A DNA stretch of 64,000 nucleotides from Dysgonomonas sp. UBA7710 (GTDB lineage Bacteria > Bacteroidota > Bacteroidia > Bacteroidales > Dysgonomonadaceae), in assembly GCF_002482385.1 (NCBI RefSeq), contig NZ_DLFW01000040.1, positions 51,378-115,377 on the forward strand, written 5' to 3'. A program made the translations under genes and the position numbers. Below, in pieces: positions 55,850 to 64,000 of the stretch (its first letter is position 1; each line of letters starts with the position of its first letter). The notes under the pieces were generated by a model, which ran no database searches, was not told where the DNA came from, and saw only the letters and a list, made by a program, of their open reading frames with translations.

Positions 55850-56338
55850 TTATTTTGAATGATTAATATACCACTCTGATTCTTTGTGAAAGCAATTTTC
55901 TATACCTTTATCTTCTTTCTGATAATTAATAACCTTCATCACTTCATCTTTGATTATTGCTCTTTTGATGGTTTCTTCGTGAAATTTTGATACTTTATAC
56001 TTCTTGAAAGGATAGAAGCCTGATTTAACAATCCCTTCTTCCATAGCTAAGTTATAAACGGCTCTAAAGGTTCTAAATCTTATGCCAATGGTATTTTCAG
56101 ATTGAGCCCTTTTTCTCAGCTAAAGTTCATACCTCTTTAGCCACTGTATATCTATTTCAGAAAACAATATTTCAAGATGCTTATTAAATTTTAATAAGGA
56201 GTTATAAACCTGCTGTATAGATTCAGCATATCCATACCTCTTTTGTTCCTTTGCTTTATAGAAAGGGGATTCTCCATTCTTGAAGGTTGTGAATTTGTAG
56301 CAAATCACATCAATGTTTATGCTCATTTTGGTTAACAC
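55850..56338 (-). pseudogene. Tyrosine recombinase (phage-type integrase) relic
   Basis: The frame opens with MSINIDVICYKFTTFKNGESP, the arm-binding start of Bacteroidota integrases. It then jumps directly into the SAM-like core-binding domain (VYNSLLKFNKHLEILFSEID, then WLKRYEL), an internal deletion. An in-frame TAG at 56120 follows, after which the same frame resumes with SENTIGIRFRTFRAVYNLAM, EEGIVKSGFYPFKKYKVSKF and KRAIIKDEV. The catalytic domain with R-H-R-Y is missing. It sits about 90 bases from the 3' end of tRNA-Phe, a common integration target, so it is probably the remnant of an integrated element. Confidence 0.82.
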
Positions 56339-56428
56339 AATTTAGAACACAAACGAATATTTTATCCAGTATTTATACAAAAAAAGAGTTACATTTCTGT
56401 AACTCTTTGATGATAAATGCTTTAAAAG

Positions 56429-56501
56429 TGGTGCCACCAGGAATCGAACCGGGGACACAAGGATTTTCAGTCCTTTGCTCTACCAACTGAGCTATGGCAC
56501 C
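56429..56501 (-). tRNA. tRNA-Phe (anticodon GAA)
   Basis: The minus strand folds into a 73-nt cloverleaf. The acceptor stem is GGTGCCA/TGGCACC with discriminator A. The D arm is GCTC-AGTTGGTA-GAGC. The anticodon arm AAGGA-CTGAAAA-TCCTT gives anticodon GAA. The T arm is CCCGG-TTCGATT-CCTGG, which has one C-T mismatch in the middle of the stem. CCA is not encoded. An excellent promoter lies 37 bases upstream. Confidence 0.95.
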
Positions 56502-56537
56502 AATGTTTGTAGTTTTGTAGTCTTGCGTTTGCGTGTG

Positions 56538-56568
56538 CAAAGATAGGATATATTTTACATTTACCAAA
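56538..56568 (-). promoter_or_regulatory. Promoter of tRNA-Phe
   Basis: On the minus strand TTTG (56568-56565) is followed after exactly 19 bases by TATCTTTG (56545-56538), a full match to the Bacteroidota TTTG-N19-21-TAnnTTTG promoter. It ends 37 bases before the tRNA. Confidence 0.8.
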
Positions 56569-56772
56569 AATATCGTATAAAATATTTCAATATAAAGAAA
56601 CAGTGCAAACAGAACATAACATAATTATCTGATTAAAAACAATTTACACTAAATATATCCGTCCATTTTGTATTATCCTCTCCCCTATTTATCGTTTCCT
56701 TAGCTAATATTATCCCTCAATTTCTTTAAAAAAGTGACAAAAGTAACAGTTTCTTCCATATTTTATGAAGTA

Positions 56773-57807
56773 TTACTTTTCCTCCCCTATCGAGTCCCAA
56801 CCTTGAGCCTTTAGTTCAATTTCGGTTCCGTCACGGGTTTCCATCACAAGGCCTAAACCCTCTTTTGTTATATGTCCGATGATATGGGCACCTTTTATCT
56901 TCGATACCTTATCATGCAAATACAAAGGTACCGTAAAGAGCAATTCGTAATCCTCACCTCCATTCAGAGCGACCGTCGTCACATTCATATTAAATTGTTC
57001 CGCCATCATGGCCGTCTGATAATCTATCGGGACACGCTCTTCATAAATATGGCATCCAACCTTACTTTGTTTACATATATGCTTCAACTCGGAGGACAAG
57101 CCATCCGATATATCAATCATCGATGTCGGTACAATGCCTTCTTCTGCCAGAAACTTTACAATATCTTTACGGGCTTCCGGTTTCAACTGGCGCTCAAGTA
57201 AATACTCTTTCCCTGTAAAATCAGGCTGAAAGTCTTTTTCTCCTCCATATACTGCTTTTTCACGTTCCAGTAATTGAAGCCCCATAAAAGCTGCACCTAA
57301 ATCACCGGAAACACAAATCAGATCCGTCTCTTTTGCACCATTACGATAGGATATTTTACTTTCTTCACCTTCACCAATACAAGTAATGCTGATAGCCAGA
57401 CCTGTAAGTGATGCGGATGTATCTCCCCCTACCAAGTCTACGCCATACTCTTCACAAGCCAAACCAAGCCCTTCGTAAAATGTTTCCATATCTTCTACCG
57501 AAAAACGTTTCGAGAGACCTAACGAAACTGTTATCTGTTTAGGCTGACCGTTCATAGCATAAATATCAGAAAAATTGACAACAGCCGACTTGTATCCAAG
57601 ATGCTTCAATGGCACATACATCAGGTCGAAATGAATACCTTCGAGTAAGAGATCAGTGGTTACCAATGTCTTTTTATTACCGTAAGACAAAACAGCGGCG
57701 TCATCTCCCACTCCTTTTTCAGAGCTGGTATTCTTTAGTTCAATATTCTTTGTCAGGTGATCGATAAGGCCGAATTCACCCAGGCTTGCTATTTCTGTTC
57801 GTTTCAT
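56773..57807 (-). CDS. thiL: Thiamine-monophosphate kinase ThiL
   Basis: A 344-residue cytoplasmic enzyme converting thiamine monophosphate to thiamine diphosphate with ATP, the last step of thiamine cofactor synthesis. Motifs follow the family: LGEFGLIDHL at the N-terminus, GVGDDAAVL (metal/ATP binding), LVTTDLLLEGIHFD, AVVNFSDIYAMNG, DLVGGDTSAS, and the C-terminal NGGEDYELLFTV. The preferred start is ATG 57807, giving the usual length; eight additional codons upstream (to 57831) would overlap the putative promoter. It is a housekeeping gene next to a tRNA and marks conserved chromosomal backbone between accessory regions. Confidence 0.95.
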   Translation of the reverse strand: MKRTEIASLGEFGLIDHLTKNIELKNTSSEKGVGDDAAVLSYGNKKTLVTTDLLLEGIHFDLMYVPLKHLGYKSAVVNFSDIYAMNGQPKQITVSLGLSKRFSVEDMETFYEGLGLACEEYGVDLVGGDTSASLTGLAISITCIGEGEESKISYRNGAKETDLICVSGDLGAAFMGLQLLEREKAVYGGEKDFQPDFTGKEYLLERQLKPEARKDIVKFLAEEGIVPTSMIDISDGLSSELKHICKQSKVGCHIYEERVPIDYQTAMMAEQFNMNVTTVALNGGEDYELLFTVPLYLHDKVSKIKGAHIIGHITKEGLGLVMETRDGTEIELKAQGWDSIGEEK

Positions 57808-57830
57808 TCCTTCAGATTTTGAATAATACA

Positions 57831-57838
57831 CAAAGTTA
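57831..57838 (-). promoter_or_regulatory. Putative -7 element for thiL
   Basis: Minus-strand TAACTTTG matches TAnnTTTG, 24 bases upstream of the preferred start. A second match (TACCTTTG) lies at 57855-57862. The presence of the element here supports the shorter thiL start. Confidence 0.45.
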
Positions 57839-58703
57839 GATATATAAAAGGCAACAAAGGTAAATAAGTTCTATAATCGGCTGATAATAAATATATAAAC
57901 CTACTTTTCAAATTCAGCAAGTAACAAACCAGTAACAAAAATGCAAAAAGCAATATCAGTCCGGTAGGTTACTGTATGTAAAGGTACTTTTCTTTTCCGA
58001 TATTACAAACTACTATTCTTTTGCTTTCCGTGACATCATTATACAGGCAATAGCCAGAAGATAAAAAAAGAAAACCGCAGTCAGTTTGTTAGTCCGGCTT
58101 ATTCCTCCCGAACCTGACCGTTCAGATGCTTAGTATTCAAACTATATTCATAAAAAAATTAACAAAACCCTTTTTTGTTAAAAAAATAACATTTACATTT
58201 ACCCCTGAATCGGATTTATATCGCAAGCGGCGAGTAGTCTGGTTTTATTTATTGAATTAAATAAAGAGACATTATAACTATCCTTGTTTAAGAATCTGAC
58301 AATTTTTTTACTGAAAAGGATGGTAAAAAATGTTCCACATCTTTTATTATATACAAGGGGTGTGGGATTGTCTGTTTATCTTTTCAGGTGGGCTTTCTCA
58401 GAGCCTTTAAACAGGATAAATTATAACAGTTCCCATGCCTCTTTCTTTATATAACCTTAATCCATCCGGACGGGGATCGCCGGATAACCTGATACAATGA
58501 AAACTACTGTCGGCTTTACGGCTGTTATTCCAACTGCTTCTTCCCGTTTGCGACAAACGGACATTTTTCAGGATAGCAGTTGATTTTACTAACTTTCATA
58601 CTTATGGCAGCAAGCTATATGCAACCTGTCCGTCAAACCATTCATACGGGTTTGACAGGAATTTTCTATTAAAATAATATAAACATTTAATTTATAATGA
58701 CAT
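57839..58703. other. Hairpin-rich gene-free region upstream of the T9SS/RHS operon
   Basis: About 865 bases with no credible gene. Several inverted repeats are visible: TTAACAAAA/TTTTGTTAA (58159-58181), ATCCGG/CCGGAT (58464-58485), CCGTTTG-CGA-CAAACGG (58545-58561, followed by T5), and TCAAACC/GGTTTGA (58633-58655, followed by a T-rich run). The last two look like intrinsic terminators or leader hairpins on the plus strand. On the minus strand, 58013-58129 is a 38-codon open stretch ending in a hydrophobic segment plus SRKAKE, with no start codon; it may be a gene fragment. Confidence 0.5.
58545..58568 (+). terminator. Intrinsic-terminator-like hairpin in the leader region
   Basis: A perfect 7-base stem CCGTTTG/CAAACGG with a three-base CGA loop is followed by ACATTTTTC. 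No plus-strand gene precedes it, so it would act on a leader transcript or a small RNA. Confidence 0.4.
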
Positions 58704-59855
58704 ATGAGAATATGCATACTTGTTTTACTATCATCTGTAGCTGTATGTAGCTACGGACAGTTGAATACAGCCCACAACCATTACCGCCCGGGCGATGTGT
58801 TAATAAAACAACAGGTCGAATATACCGATCCCGGCAGTTCCGGAGGAAACAAAACCTGGGATTTCAGCAAGCTCAAAACCATCAACCAGGAATATACCCT
58901 AACCTATGATTTGCCACCACTGGAAGGCGATTCGGTCTATATCGTGGGGGATATGCGCTATAATAAGAAAAATATACAGGAAAACAGACTGGTTACAGGC
59001 ACAGAGCATAATACGATGTATTATTACCGCCTTACAAACGATTCCCTGTTACAACTGGGCCATGAAAACCCATCCGTAAAATTGGCTTATACTTCCCCTA
59101 TGACACTGATGCGGTTCCCTTTGAATTACGGGCAAACTGTTTCATCCGCTTATAATTCGGAAGGGCTGTATTCGGGAACGGTAGATATCCGTACACAAGG
59201 AACTATGACAACTGCGGCCGATGCCTACGGTAAAATAATCCTGCCTTCCGGGGATATATTAAGTCCTGTATTAAGGGTAAAGACAACGCAGACAATTTAC
59301 GATATTCCCAGAGAAGGAAGTTTCATAGTAAATGAGACTGATAATACGGGTAAACAGTTAGAGACCTGCCGCTGGTATAGTAAAGGCTACCGCTATCCAG
59401 TCTTTGAAACAGTAAGGAATATCAACCTTTCGGACAGCTCGGAGATATTTTCAACAGCTTTCTTTTTCCCTCCACAAGACCACCTGTATCTGGATACCGA
59501 TCAGGAGAATTTAGCCCTGCTGGATGAGTTGTGGAATATGGATGAAAACAAGACAACAGAAAATTCGGATTCGACAGCAAAGATCGCAACGATAGAAGAT
59601 TATATCGTTTGTGAGTTATACCCCAATCCGGTTGTATCTACCCTTAACCTAAAATATGAATTAAAGCAGGATGCAAAGGTCGCTTTTGAGCTATATTCGA
59701 TAGAAGGATTGTCTGTAAAGAAGATAAAGGCTCAATCCAAATCAGCCGGAACATATTACGAAAGTATCGATTGCAGTAGCCTGCAACCGAAGAACTATGT
59801 ACTCAGAGTGATAGCTAATGAGTTGTTTGTTAATCAAGTGATTATTAAAAAGTAA
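58704..59855 (+). CDS. T9SS-sorted secreted protein of unknown function
   Basis: A 383-residue protein with a signal peptide (VLLSSVAVCSYGQ). The central domain (DPGSSGGNKTWDFSKL, ILSPVLRVKTTQTIYD, CRWYSKGYRYPVFET) is a beta-rich fold seen in other Bacteroidota secreted proteins, but I cannot name its role. The C-terminus is a type A T9SS sorting domain: ELYPNPVVSTLNLKYEL, then VAFELYSIEGLSVKKI, and a final VNQVIIKK. It should therefore cross the outer membrane by T9SS and be anchored or released. It is the first gene of a plus-strand operon; the RHS gene starts 6 bases after its stop. Confidence 0.8.
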   Translation: MRICILVLLSSVAVCSYGQLNTAHNHYRPGDVLIKQQVEYTDPGSSGGNKTWDFSKLKTINQEYTLTYDLPPLEGDSVYIVGDMRYNKKNIQENRLVTGTEHNTMYYYRLTNDSLLQLGHENPSVKLAYTSPMTLMRFPLNYGQTVSSAYNSEGLYSGTVDIRTQGTMTTAADAYGKIILPSGDILSPVLRVKTTQTIYDIPREGSFIVNETDNTGKQLETCRWYSKGYRYPVFETVRNINLSDSSEIFSTAFFFPPQDHLYLDTDQENLALLDELWNMDENKTTENSDSTAKIATIEDYIVCELYPNPVVSTLNLKYELKQDAKVAFELYSIEGLSVKKIKAQSKSAGTYYESIDCSSLQPKNYVLRVIANELFVNQVIIKK

Positions 59856-59861
59856 AAGATT

Positions 59862-62800
59862 ATGATACCGTATTTATCGATATACAAAAAAATAATATTG
59901 GCTATATTATTGTTACTTACAACGGTCGGGAAAGCGCAACAAGTTACGACAAGTGAAGAAAAATATAAAGTTACCCCAGTTTCTCCTAATACAGCTTCGT
60001 TAGGAATGTATGGGCACACGCCAATAGGGTACTATACAGGCACTCCTAATATTAACATTCCTCTATATGAGATAAATTTAGATGGGAAAAAAATACCAAT
60101 TACCATTTCTTATCACGCTTCCGGTATTAAAGTATCTCAAGAGGCGAGTTCTATTGGGTTAGGATGGACTCTGAATATAGGAGGGTGTATCACTAAAACA
60201 GTATTAGGAGGAGATGATTTTAAACCAAATAATACAGCTTATAAAGGTTTTTACGAAGATAATGTCTCTTTAGCTAAAATGGATAGTACAATCTTTGCAT
60301 CCAAAAAAACAACAGGAAATGTGTATGGTAAATATTATTCATATCTTGAAGGATTGGGGGATTCTGAACCCGATATGTATTATTATAATTTTGCAGGCTA
60401 TTCCGGAGAGATGTTCTTTGATCGTATAAATACTGTATATAAAGGACATAAAAATACAAACACAGCAGCTAAAGCAATTTTACAAAGCCCTAAAGAGTAT
60501 ATAAGCTTTTTGTACAATCCTTCTACAGAAGTATGGTCTGTTAAAGATATTAATGGATATGTTTATGGTTTCAAAGAAGTTGAAACATCTGCGACATATT
60601 CATTTACGAGTGGAAGTAGGTTGACATATGATGAACAATATCTCAAAGGATTACAGCTTTATCAGATGATGTCTAATGTCACTACGGCATGGTATTTAGA
60701 ATATATTGAATCTCCTCAAAAAAACAGAGTTACATTTGAATATCAGGAAGAGTATCTATATACTCCTGTGACTTTAATTGAAAATGTATATCTCTATGAC
60801 GGGACGCAACTTATGGAGTATATAAGCTATGATGTCGATCCTCAGGGGAGTAAAGTGAGTTTAAAAAGAAGTTATGAAAAATATACTTATTCATATAATA
60901 AAATAAAACAGCTAAGGCCCACGAGGGTTTCTTTTGATGGAGGCACTGTCCTAATCAATGCTGATGACAGGATTGATCTTGAAAAGGTACCTAATGCCAA
61001 TACTCCTAAAAAAATAACATCGATACAAGTTAAAAATAATTTGGATCAACTGATTAAATCATATTCTTTTTTATACAGCTATCGAGGGGGCGATAATTAT
61101 ATTTCCTCGAGACTTTTTTTAGATAAATTGAGTGAAAATTATGACGGAAAAGAAGCTGTTTATACCTTCAAATATAATGAAGGAAGCTTGCCTGCAAAAA
61201 ACTCATTAGAGACAGATTTTTGGGGATATTATAATATGGGGCAGATTGAAGGAAGCCCGACATCTTTTGTTACAGTACCATCCATTAGCTCGATAGGAAA
61301 GATGCATTATGGAAGGAATAAACGACCTGTTCCGGAGCTGCTTCAGAATGGTATACTTACGCAGATTCAATATCCAACAGGAGGTATAACCGAATTATAC
61401 TACGAGCCTCATGATATTGATTTATTTCGTTCCTATCTAACAAGCTCACTTGTATCAAAAAGTATTGTCTCAAAAGCATATATACCTGCTAGTGCAAATG
61501 ATAGATGTAAATCCCCCGCAAATACAAGTCCACAGAAATTCTATGGCGATGAATTTGTCATCGAAGAATATACTGAAACCGCAGAGTTGGATTTTAGAAT
61601 AACAGACCTGTGCTATTCATGTACATGTAGCGATCCTCCTGGAATAGCAAATGAAATCTATGTTCGGCTTGAAGCTTTTAATGGGACGAATTTTGTTAAT
61701 TATAAGGATATTTATAAGACAGAACCAATGTACTTCTTAAAATTTTATCATTCTGAAATGAAAAAATCCGGAGGGACCATTAATAAAAGTAATCAATCGG
61801 CTTTCAAGGGCCTTCCTGTCGGAAGATATAGGTTGTGCGTTGATGTTAGATCTTTATATTTTGTCGATTTTCAAATATATGCAGCAGTAAAATATTTGAA
61901 AAAAGAAGAGCGGAAAGACGAAATACATGCAGGAGCCGGCATACGGATAAAGAAAATAATTGATAACGGGTCTGGTCAACGGGAAGTAAGGACTTTTACA
62001 TATTCGAAAGCAAATTTAATGTATCAACCAACCTTCAATGAGTATCAGATAATTGCAGCAGACTATTTTATCATTTCCCCACTCAGGGGAGGAAGTGCCA
62101 GCACAATCACTCCGGCGAGTAAAAACGTTGATAGTAGAGAATATCTTTTAGCTAACACCTCATCAATAGTTCCTTTTAGCAATGCAGCCCAAGGTAGTAT
62201 TGTGGGATACAATTCTGTTACAGAGATTTTTGGAGAGAATGGAGAAAATGGAAGTGTTGAATACAATTTTATTAATAAAGCAAATACAACCATAGGAATG
62301 GCTGCTCAAAGCTATATTCCTTTCTTCCCAACAAGAAAAAACTACTTAAATGGTTTTCCTTTAAATACAACGAGATACTCTAAAAATAAAGAAATAGTAA
62401 ACAAAGAAATATACAATTACACAACCAATAATATAAAGGATATTACCGTATTCAAAACCCATGTACCATCACCATTGGCTCCAAGCCATGGGGCTTTTTT
62501 CGGTTTTTACAATATCAACGTAGAAGAAACCACCCTTGGTGATAAAACTATCACTTCTTATATAAACGGCCAAACAGCTCAGACCTCAAAAACGAATTAT
62601 ACATATAATTCCGATTATCTTCTTGTTGCATCAGAAATAACAGCAGACAGCAAAGGGAAAGAAGTCAGCAAAATAAATAAATATCCTTTTGATTATACAG
62701 ATAATATTAACAAAGGAATGGTAGATAAGCATTTAATAGGTGTTCCCATTGAAGAAATTACGGCTATTAACTCAGAAGTCGTTTCTGCCAGTAAAACTGC

Positions 62801-63323
62801 ATATAAAGACACGTTAGGGCTGTATTTCCCGTCAAAGACCTATTCCTTTAATTCTAATACCCCCCAATCGTTATCGAACTATTCTAGTTATTTCAAGAAT
62901 GATTATACATTTATTAAATATAATAATAAGGGAAAACTATTGGAATTGATTACTCCGTCTCAAATACTTATATCCTATTTATGGAGTAGTAATAATTTAT
63001 ATCCAGTAGCTGAAATAAAGAATGCGACATATGCTCAATCTGTAAATGCCTTCAAAGACTATAATCTTTCAGGCACAGGTATTCTTGATCCAGATAAAGA
63101 AAAACAAGTAAGAGCGATTTTAAAAGATGCTCTTGTGACTACTTACACCTATAGACCACTTATCGGACTATCAACAGTTACCGACCCATCAGGAATAACA
63201 ACTTACTATGATTACGATGCATTCGGGCGATTGAAAGAAACCTATATTTATAAGGATAACATTATCGCTCCTGCCAATAAGCAAGCTGTGCAAAAATATG
63301 AATATCATTACCAGAACCAATAA
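59862..63323 (+). CDS. RHS/YD-repeat family secreted protein
   Basis: A 1153-residue protein with a signal peptide (LLLLTTVGKAQ). The N-terminal section (GYYTGTPNINIPLYEINLDG, ITISYHASGIKVSQEASSIG, LGWTLNIGG) is the standard opening of Bacteroidota RHS-like shells. A Cys cluster, CYSCTCSDPPG, lies near residue 585. The C-terminal part has one clear YD repeat (VTDPSGITTYYDYDAFGRLK) and ends 40 residues later with KYEYHYQNQ. No toxin domain follows, so either this is a shell-type RHS without a warhead or the tail has been lost. Composition is visibly more AT-rich than the preceding gene. The next gene begins 15 bases downstream. Confidence 0.82.
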   Translation: MIPYLSIYKKIILAILLLLTTVGKAQQVTTSEEKYKVTPVSPNTASLGMYGHTPIGYYTGTPNINIPLYEINLDGKKIPITISYHASGIKVSQEASSIGLGWTLNIGGCITKTVLGGDDFKPNNTAYKGFYEDNVSLAKMDSTIFASKKTTGNVYGKYYSYLEGLGDSEPDMYYYNFAGYSGEMFFDRINTVYKGHKNTNTAAKAILQSPKEYISFLYNPSTEVWSVKDINGYVYGFKEVETSATYSFTSGSRLTYDEQYLKGLQLYQMMSNVTTAWYLEYIESPQKNRVTFEYQEEYLYTPVTLIENVYLYDGTQLMEYISYDVDPQGSKVSLKRSYEKYTYSYNKIKQLRPTRVSFDGGTVLINADDRIDLEKVPNANTPKKITSIQVKNNLDQLIKSYSFLYSYRGGDNYISSRLFLDKLSENYDGKEAVYTFKYNEGSLPAKNSLETDFWGYYNMGQIEGSPTSFVTVPSISSIGKMHYGRNKRPVPELLQNGILTQIQYPTGGITELYYEPHDIDLFRSYLTSSLVSKSIVSKAYIPASANDRCKSPANTSPQKFYGDEFVIEEYTETAELDFRITDLCYSCTCSDPPGIANEIYVRLEAFNGTNFVNYKDIYKTEPMYFLKFYHSEMKKSGGTINKSNQSAFKGLPVGRYRLCVDVRSLYFVDFQIYAAVKYLKKEERKDEIHAGAGIRIKKIIDNGSGQREVRTFTYSKANLMYQPTFNEYQIIAADYFIISPLRGGSASTITPASKNVDSREYLLANTSSIVPFSNAAQGSIVGYNSVTEIFGENGENGSVEYNFINKANTTIGMAAQSYIPFFPTRKNYLNGFPLNTTRYSKNKEIVNKEIYNYTTNNIKDITVFKTHVPSPLAPSHGAFFGFYNINVEETTLGDKTITSYINGQTAQTSKTNYTYNSDYLLVASEITADSKGKEVSKINKYPFDYTDNINKGMVDKHLIGVPIEEITAINSEVVSASKTAYKDTLGLYFPSKTYSFNSNTPQSLSNYSSYFKNDYTFIKYNNKGKLLELITPSQILISYLWSSNNLYPVAEIKNATYAQSVNAFKDYNLSGTGILDPDKEKQVRAILKDALVTTYTYRPLIGLSTVTDPSGITTYYDYDAFGRLKETYIYKDNIIAPANKQAVQKYEYHYQNQ

Positions 63324-63338
63324 AAACTAACCATTATT

Positions 63339-64000
63339 ATGAAAAAGAATATTTTAATTGTCCTGTCACTTGTAATGACAACAATTATATATGCTCAAGA
63401 CCAGACTGTAAACGGAAATCTTTTACAACAACTAAACAATCAGTGGCTATCTCCAGCTAAACTACAATTAGGAAGAAGCAATACTAGTATGGTAGAAAAC
63501 AAAGCCGTCATAGGAGTAACAAACGGGAACTTACATTTGGACTCCTATCCGGGATATGGATTATATTTGAATTATTACCAGAAAGATAGTAATTCCGGGA
63601 ATAAAGGGATGATGATATCACCAAATGGTAATGTTGCTGTCGGCACAAGTTCCCCTCGTGCACGTTTCGATGTTGGCGATTTATCCCAAAATACCCTAAA
63701 ATCCGTATTAGGCCGATTGGGCGAAGGCGATAATGAGAGTGATGGCACTTACTTGGGGGTGAAGTCATATCGTACACAATCTATTAATGGGGAGTCCTTA
63801 ATTAATGTAAAATCGTTTAGTCTTGAGCATAAATTCTATGGACTTACTAATAGCAGTATTAATTTCTATAGGGGATGGTCTAAGCAGGGTGGTTCTTTAG
63901 GTATTTCTGTCTATGATGGAAGGGAGATTGCCCGTTTTCATTCGTCAGGGATTGATGTCAACGGAACCATCCGTTCTAAAGAAGTCAAAATAGAAGCCAC
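63339..64000 (+). CDS. Tail-fibre-like secreted protein, N-terminal part (runs off the right edge)
   Basis: The first 220 codons are present. A signal peptide (LVMTTIIYAQ) is followed by beta-rich repeats resembling phage tail-fibre shafts: MMISPNGNVAVGTSSPRARF, then ISVYDGREIARFHSSGIDVN and GTIRSKEVKIEAT at the window edge. The VNGTIRSKEV phrase is typical of Bacteroidota proteins that carry a tail-fibre domain and often end in an intramolecular chaperone. Here it follows the RHS gene by 15 bases and likely belongs to the same operon. The C-terminal part is outside the window, so function and sorting signal cannot be judged. Confidence 0.75.
   Translation, partial: MKKNILIVLSLVMTTIIYAQDQTVNGNLLQQLNNQWLSPAKLQLGRSNTSMVENKAVIGVTNGNLHLDSYPGYGLYLNYYQKDSNSGNKGMMISPNGNVAVGTSSPRARFDVGDLSQNTLKSVLGRLGEGDNESDGTYLGVKSYRTQSINGESLINVKSFSLEHKFYGLTNSSINFYRGWSKQGGSLGISVYDGREIARFHSSGIDVNGTIRSKEVKIEA

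Noticed and set aside
58013..58129. Short minus-strand frame ending in a hydrophobic segment and SRKAKE, resembling a sorting tail
   Set aside because: It has no start codon and only 38 codons after a stop, so it cannot be called a gene; possibly a fragment.
58221..58242. AGCGGCGAGTAGTCTGG segment resembling the end of the REP at 38150-38166
   Set aside because: Only the single-stranded tail is loosely similar and no palindrome accompanies it.

Overview
The window looks like a chromosome segment of a Bacteroidota bacterium, most likely order Bacteroidales and possibly a Dysgonomonas-like genus (inference). It shows two SusC/SusD polysaccharide utilization loci (PULs) with hybrid two-component regulators, type IX secretion (T9SS) sorting domains, SprB-type repeats, and TAnnTTTG promoter elements. 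No 16S or other species marker is present.

Left region (1-17842): an alpha-mannan-type PUL on the minus strand. From the promoter leftwards it encodes SusC, SusD, a SusE-like binding lipoprotein, two GH76 enzymes, GH125, GH78 and a GH92 that runs off the window. A divergent hybrid two-component regulator (HTCS) on the plus strand faces it across a 0.45 kb control region with spaced repeats. GH76 + GH125 + GH92 indicates an alpha-1,6/1,2-mannan. The alpha-L-rhamnosidase suggests a rhamnose-decorated mannan.

Second region (17957-33038): a fructan PUL on the minus strand, with SusC, SusD, a DUF4960-like surface glycan-binding protein, a surface endo-levanase-like GH32, a periplasmic GH32, an MFS monosaccharide importer, a fructokinase and a fructose-type HTCS with a periplasmic-binding-protein sensor. 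Gene order closely follows the described Bacteroides thetaiotaomicron levan locus (BT1754-BT1763). The two regulators lie tail to tail.

Third region (33039-34281) is gene-poor and holds a decayed IS3-family transposase and a clear terminator.

Fourth region (34282-55725): a long minus-strand surface-protein locus. In transcription order it encodes a 1482-residue repetitive protein of unknown function, a fibronectin-III protein, a ~1926-residue SprB-repeat protein with a T9SS type A sorting domain, and a 1556-residue modular protein. That last protein ends in a HEVGH metallopeptidase-like segment and a restriction-endonuclease-fold-like toxin domain, and a small AT-rich probable immunity gene follows 8 bases later. 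After a relic of a REP-associated transposase come a PKD lipoprotein and an outer-membrane barrel (overlapping genes), then a small lipocalin-like lipoprotein. The toxin/immunity pair inside a T9SS adhesin locus is the most interesting feature of the window.

Right region (55726-64000): a decayed tyrosine recombinase beside tRNA-Phe, thiL, a hairpin-rich gene-free stretch, and a plus-strand operon of a T9SS-sorted protein, an RHS/YD-repeat protein and a tail-fibre-like protein cut by the window end.
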